Assembly: GCA_030634925.1 (NCBI GenBank)
Contig: DAOVZV010000069.1
Coordinates: forward strand, 1-6,433
Reading direction: 5' to 3'
DNA: 6,433 nt
DNA from: Sulfurovum sp.
GTDB taxonomy: Bacteria > Campylobacterota > Campylobacteria > Campylobacterales > Sulfurovaceae
Made by a program: the position numbers and the translations under genes. The notes beneath the pieces are model-generated. The model was not told the DNA's origin. It ran no database searches and saw only the letters and a list, made by a program, of their open reading frames with translations. Shown piece by piece: positions 5,460 to 6,433 of the stretch. Within the stretch, counting starts at the first letter, position 1. Each line of letters starts with the position of its first letter.

Positions 5460-5714
5460 ATGGCATTGGTAATAAGTGATGAGTGTATCGCATGTGATGC
5501 GTGTAGAGAAGAGTGTCCAAACGAAGCGATAGAAGAGAACGACCCAGTATATTTGATAGATGCAGATAGGTGTACAGAATGTGTGGGGCATTTTGACGAG
5601 CCTCAATGTATATCTGTATGTCCTGTCGATTGTATAATACCTGACCCTGACAATGTAGAAAATGTAGAAGAGCTGAAATTTAAATATGACAAGATACAAG
5701 AAGAAGAGCTGTAG
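5460..5714 (+). CDS. fdxA: 2[4Fe-4S] ferredoxin, Alvin/YfhL type
   Basis: This 84-residue acidic protein is a cytoplasmic low-potential electron carrier. Cluster I and II ligands are C9, C12, C15, C19-P20 (CX2CX2CX3CP) and C38, C41, C50, C54-P55. The second motif is CX2CX8CX3CP: the middle spacing is 8 rather than 2, the loop that defines the Allochromatium vinosum-type ferredoxins. The typical extra C-terminal helix is also present (about 66-84, Glu/Lys-rich). A ninth cysteine, C58 in PVDCII, matches the one I recall in the A. vinosum protein. It closely resembles H. pylori HP0277 (FdxA) and the C. jejuni Cj0354c product encoded after cosR; the symbol could equally be fdxB. In this phylum such ferredoxins serve pyruvate and 2-oxoglutarate oxidoreductases and have been linked to nitroimidazole activation. 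The partner enzyme is not in this window. Confidence 0.95.
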   Translation: MALVISDECIACDACREECPNEAIEENDPVYLIDADRCTECVGHFDEPQCISVCPVDCIIPDPDNVENVEELKFKYDKIQEEEL

Positions 5715-5717
5715 CAG

Positions 5718-6433
5718 ATGCCCAAACGCACTGCTATCATAGATATCGGTTCAAACTCTGCTAGGCTTGTCATCTTTGAAAAGACAAGTCACTATGGCTT
5801 TCATCTAGTATGTGAACAAAAATCCAAGGTTCGCATAGGTGAAGGTGCTTATCAAAAAAATGGCTATCTCCAGCCAGTAGGTATCAGACGAGCCTATCTA
5901 ACTCTCAAATCCTTTATATATACCATAGACAAATATCAAGTAAACAAGACAATATGTGTAGCTACTTCTGCCCTAAGAGACGCTCCTAATGGAGATGAGT
6001 TTGTCAAGTGGATTAAATCAGAGTTGGGACTATCAATCAGTATCATTGATGGTAAACAAGAGGCACTCTATGGTGCAGTATCTGCTAATAATCTACTTCC
6101 AATAAGTGATGGTATCACCATAGATATAGGTGGTGGCTCATCTGATATGGCACTTATCCGTGACAATAAAATCATTGATACATATTCTCTCAATCTTGGT
6201 ACGGTACGACTAAAGGAGCTGTTTTTTGATAGAGTTCATTTTGGCTCACATACTATAGATGAAGCAAAGCAGTATATACACAAAGAACTAGAGAGACTAC
6301 CTAATCAATTTAGGCACTATTTGGCTATAGGTATTGGTGGAACGGCTAGGACTTTGAGTAAAGCTATTATGAAACAGAGTGATTATCCACTAGATAAGCT
6401 TCATGCTTTTTGTTATGATATAGAAGATTATAG
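5718..6433 (+). CDS. ppx: Ppx/GppA exopolyphosphatase/pppGpp phosphatase (cut by window edge)
   Basis: The first 238 residues of a Ppx/GppA-family phosphatase are visible; the gene runs off the right edge. The actin-like fold motifs are all present. DIGSNSARLVIF (9-20) is phosphate-1. ATSALRDAPN (82-91) and GKQEALYGA (112-120, with E115 at the usual catalytic Glu) follow. DIGGGSSDMALI (136-147) is phosphate-2. LGTVRLKELF and the later GIGGTARTL lie near 165 and 210. Members hydrolyse terminal phosphates of polyphosphate and/or convert pppGpp to ppGpp; sequence alone does not tell which dominates. The ATG lies 3 nt after the ferredoxin TAG with only a weak GAAGAG purine run upstream, so translation is probably coupled to the ferredoxin gene. 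The same pair occurs in H. pylori (HP0277-HP0278) and C. jejuni. Confidence 0.93.
   Translation, partial: MPKRTAIIDIGSNSARLVIFEKTSHYGFHLVCEQKSKVRIGEGAYQKNGYLQPVGIRRAYLTLKSFIYTIDKYQVNKTICVATSALRDAPNGDEFVKWIKSELGLSISIIDGKQEALYGAVSANNLLPISDGITIDIGGGSSDMALIRDNKIIDTYSLNLGTVRLKELFFDRVHFGSHTIDEAKQYIHKELERLPNQFRHYLAIGIGGTARTLSKAIMKQSDYPLDKLHAFCYDIEDY

Noticed and set aside
5370..5699. Open frame of 109 codons on the minus strand opposite the ferredoxin
   Set aside because: It lies antisense to a fully convincing ferredoxin gene. Its Tyr/Cys-rich product is what reversed ferredoxin codons give, and no ribosome site was seen.

Overview
The window looks like chromosomal DNA of a Campylobacterota (epsilonproteobacterial) species. 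The evidence is the plus-strand trio at the right end. It encodes an HsrA/CosR-type orphan response regulator, an 8-Cys 'Alvin-type' 2[4Fe-4S] ferredoxin and a Ppx/GppA phosphatase. From memory, the same gene order occurs in Campylobacter jejuni (Cj0355c cosR, Cj0354c, Cj0353c), and the ferredoxin-phosphatase pair also occurs in Helicobacter pylori (HP0277-HP0278). AT-rich sequence, heavy use of ATA and AGA codons, and promoters that consist of a good -10 box with little -35 fit the same group. I cannot name the genus.

Layout. (1) Positions 1-2357, minus strand: a tight four-gene cassette. In transcription order it holds a 22-codon small ORF with an excellent Shine-Dalgarno sequence, a GIY-YIG nuclease-like protein (193 aa), a coiled-coil protein of unknown function (391 aa), and the first 169 residues of an Hsp70/DnaK-like ATPase that runs off the left edge. 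Spacings are a 4-nt ATGA overlap, 22 nt and 5 nt, so this is almost certainly one transcript, with its own promoter near 2390. (2) Positions 2422-4580, minus strand: an exported Amidase_2-type peptidoglycan amidase followed, with a 1-nt TAATG overlap, by an SSS-family sodium:solute symporter. (3) Positions 4581-4698: a 118-bp divergent promoter region. (4) Positions 4699-6433, plus strand: hsrA/cosR, ferredoxin and Ppx/GppA (cut by the right edge).

How the parts work together. The right-hand block is housekeeping: an essential-type, phosphorylation-independent regulator linked in this phylum to redox and growth control, an electron carrier, and a polyphosphate/(p)ppGpp-type phosphatase. The amidase-symporter pair may cleave cell-wall fragments in the periplasm and import a product, but the substrate is not shown by the sequence. 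The left-hand cassette is the accessory-looking part. It is clearly more AT-rich than the amidase and symporter genes beside it, joins a nuclease fold to a chaperone-type ATPase, and does not correspond to a named system I know. It is the best candidate here for an undescribed system, possibly genome defence or stress response; that role is inference only.

No tRNA, rRNA, CRISPR array, insertion sequence or convincing rho-independent terminator was seen, and no gap between genes exceeds 118 bp.
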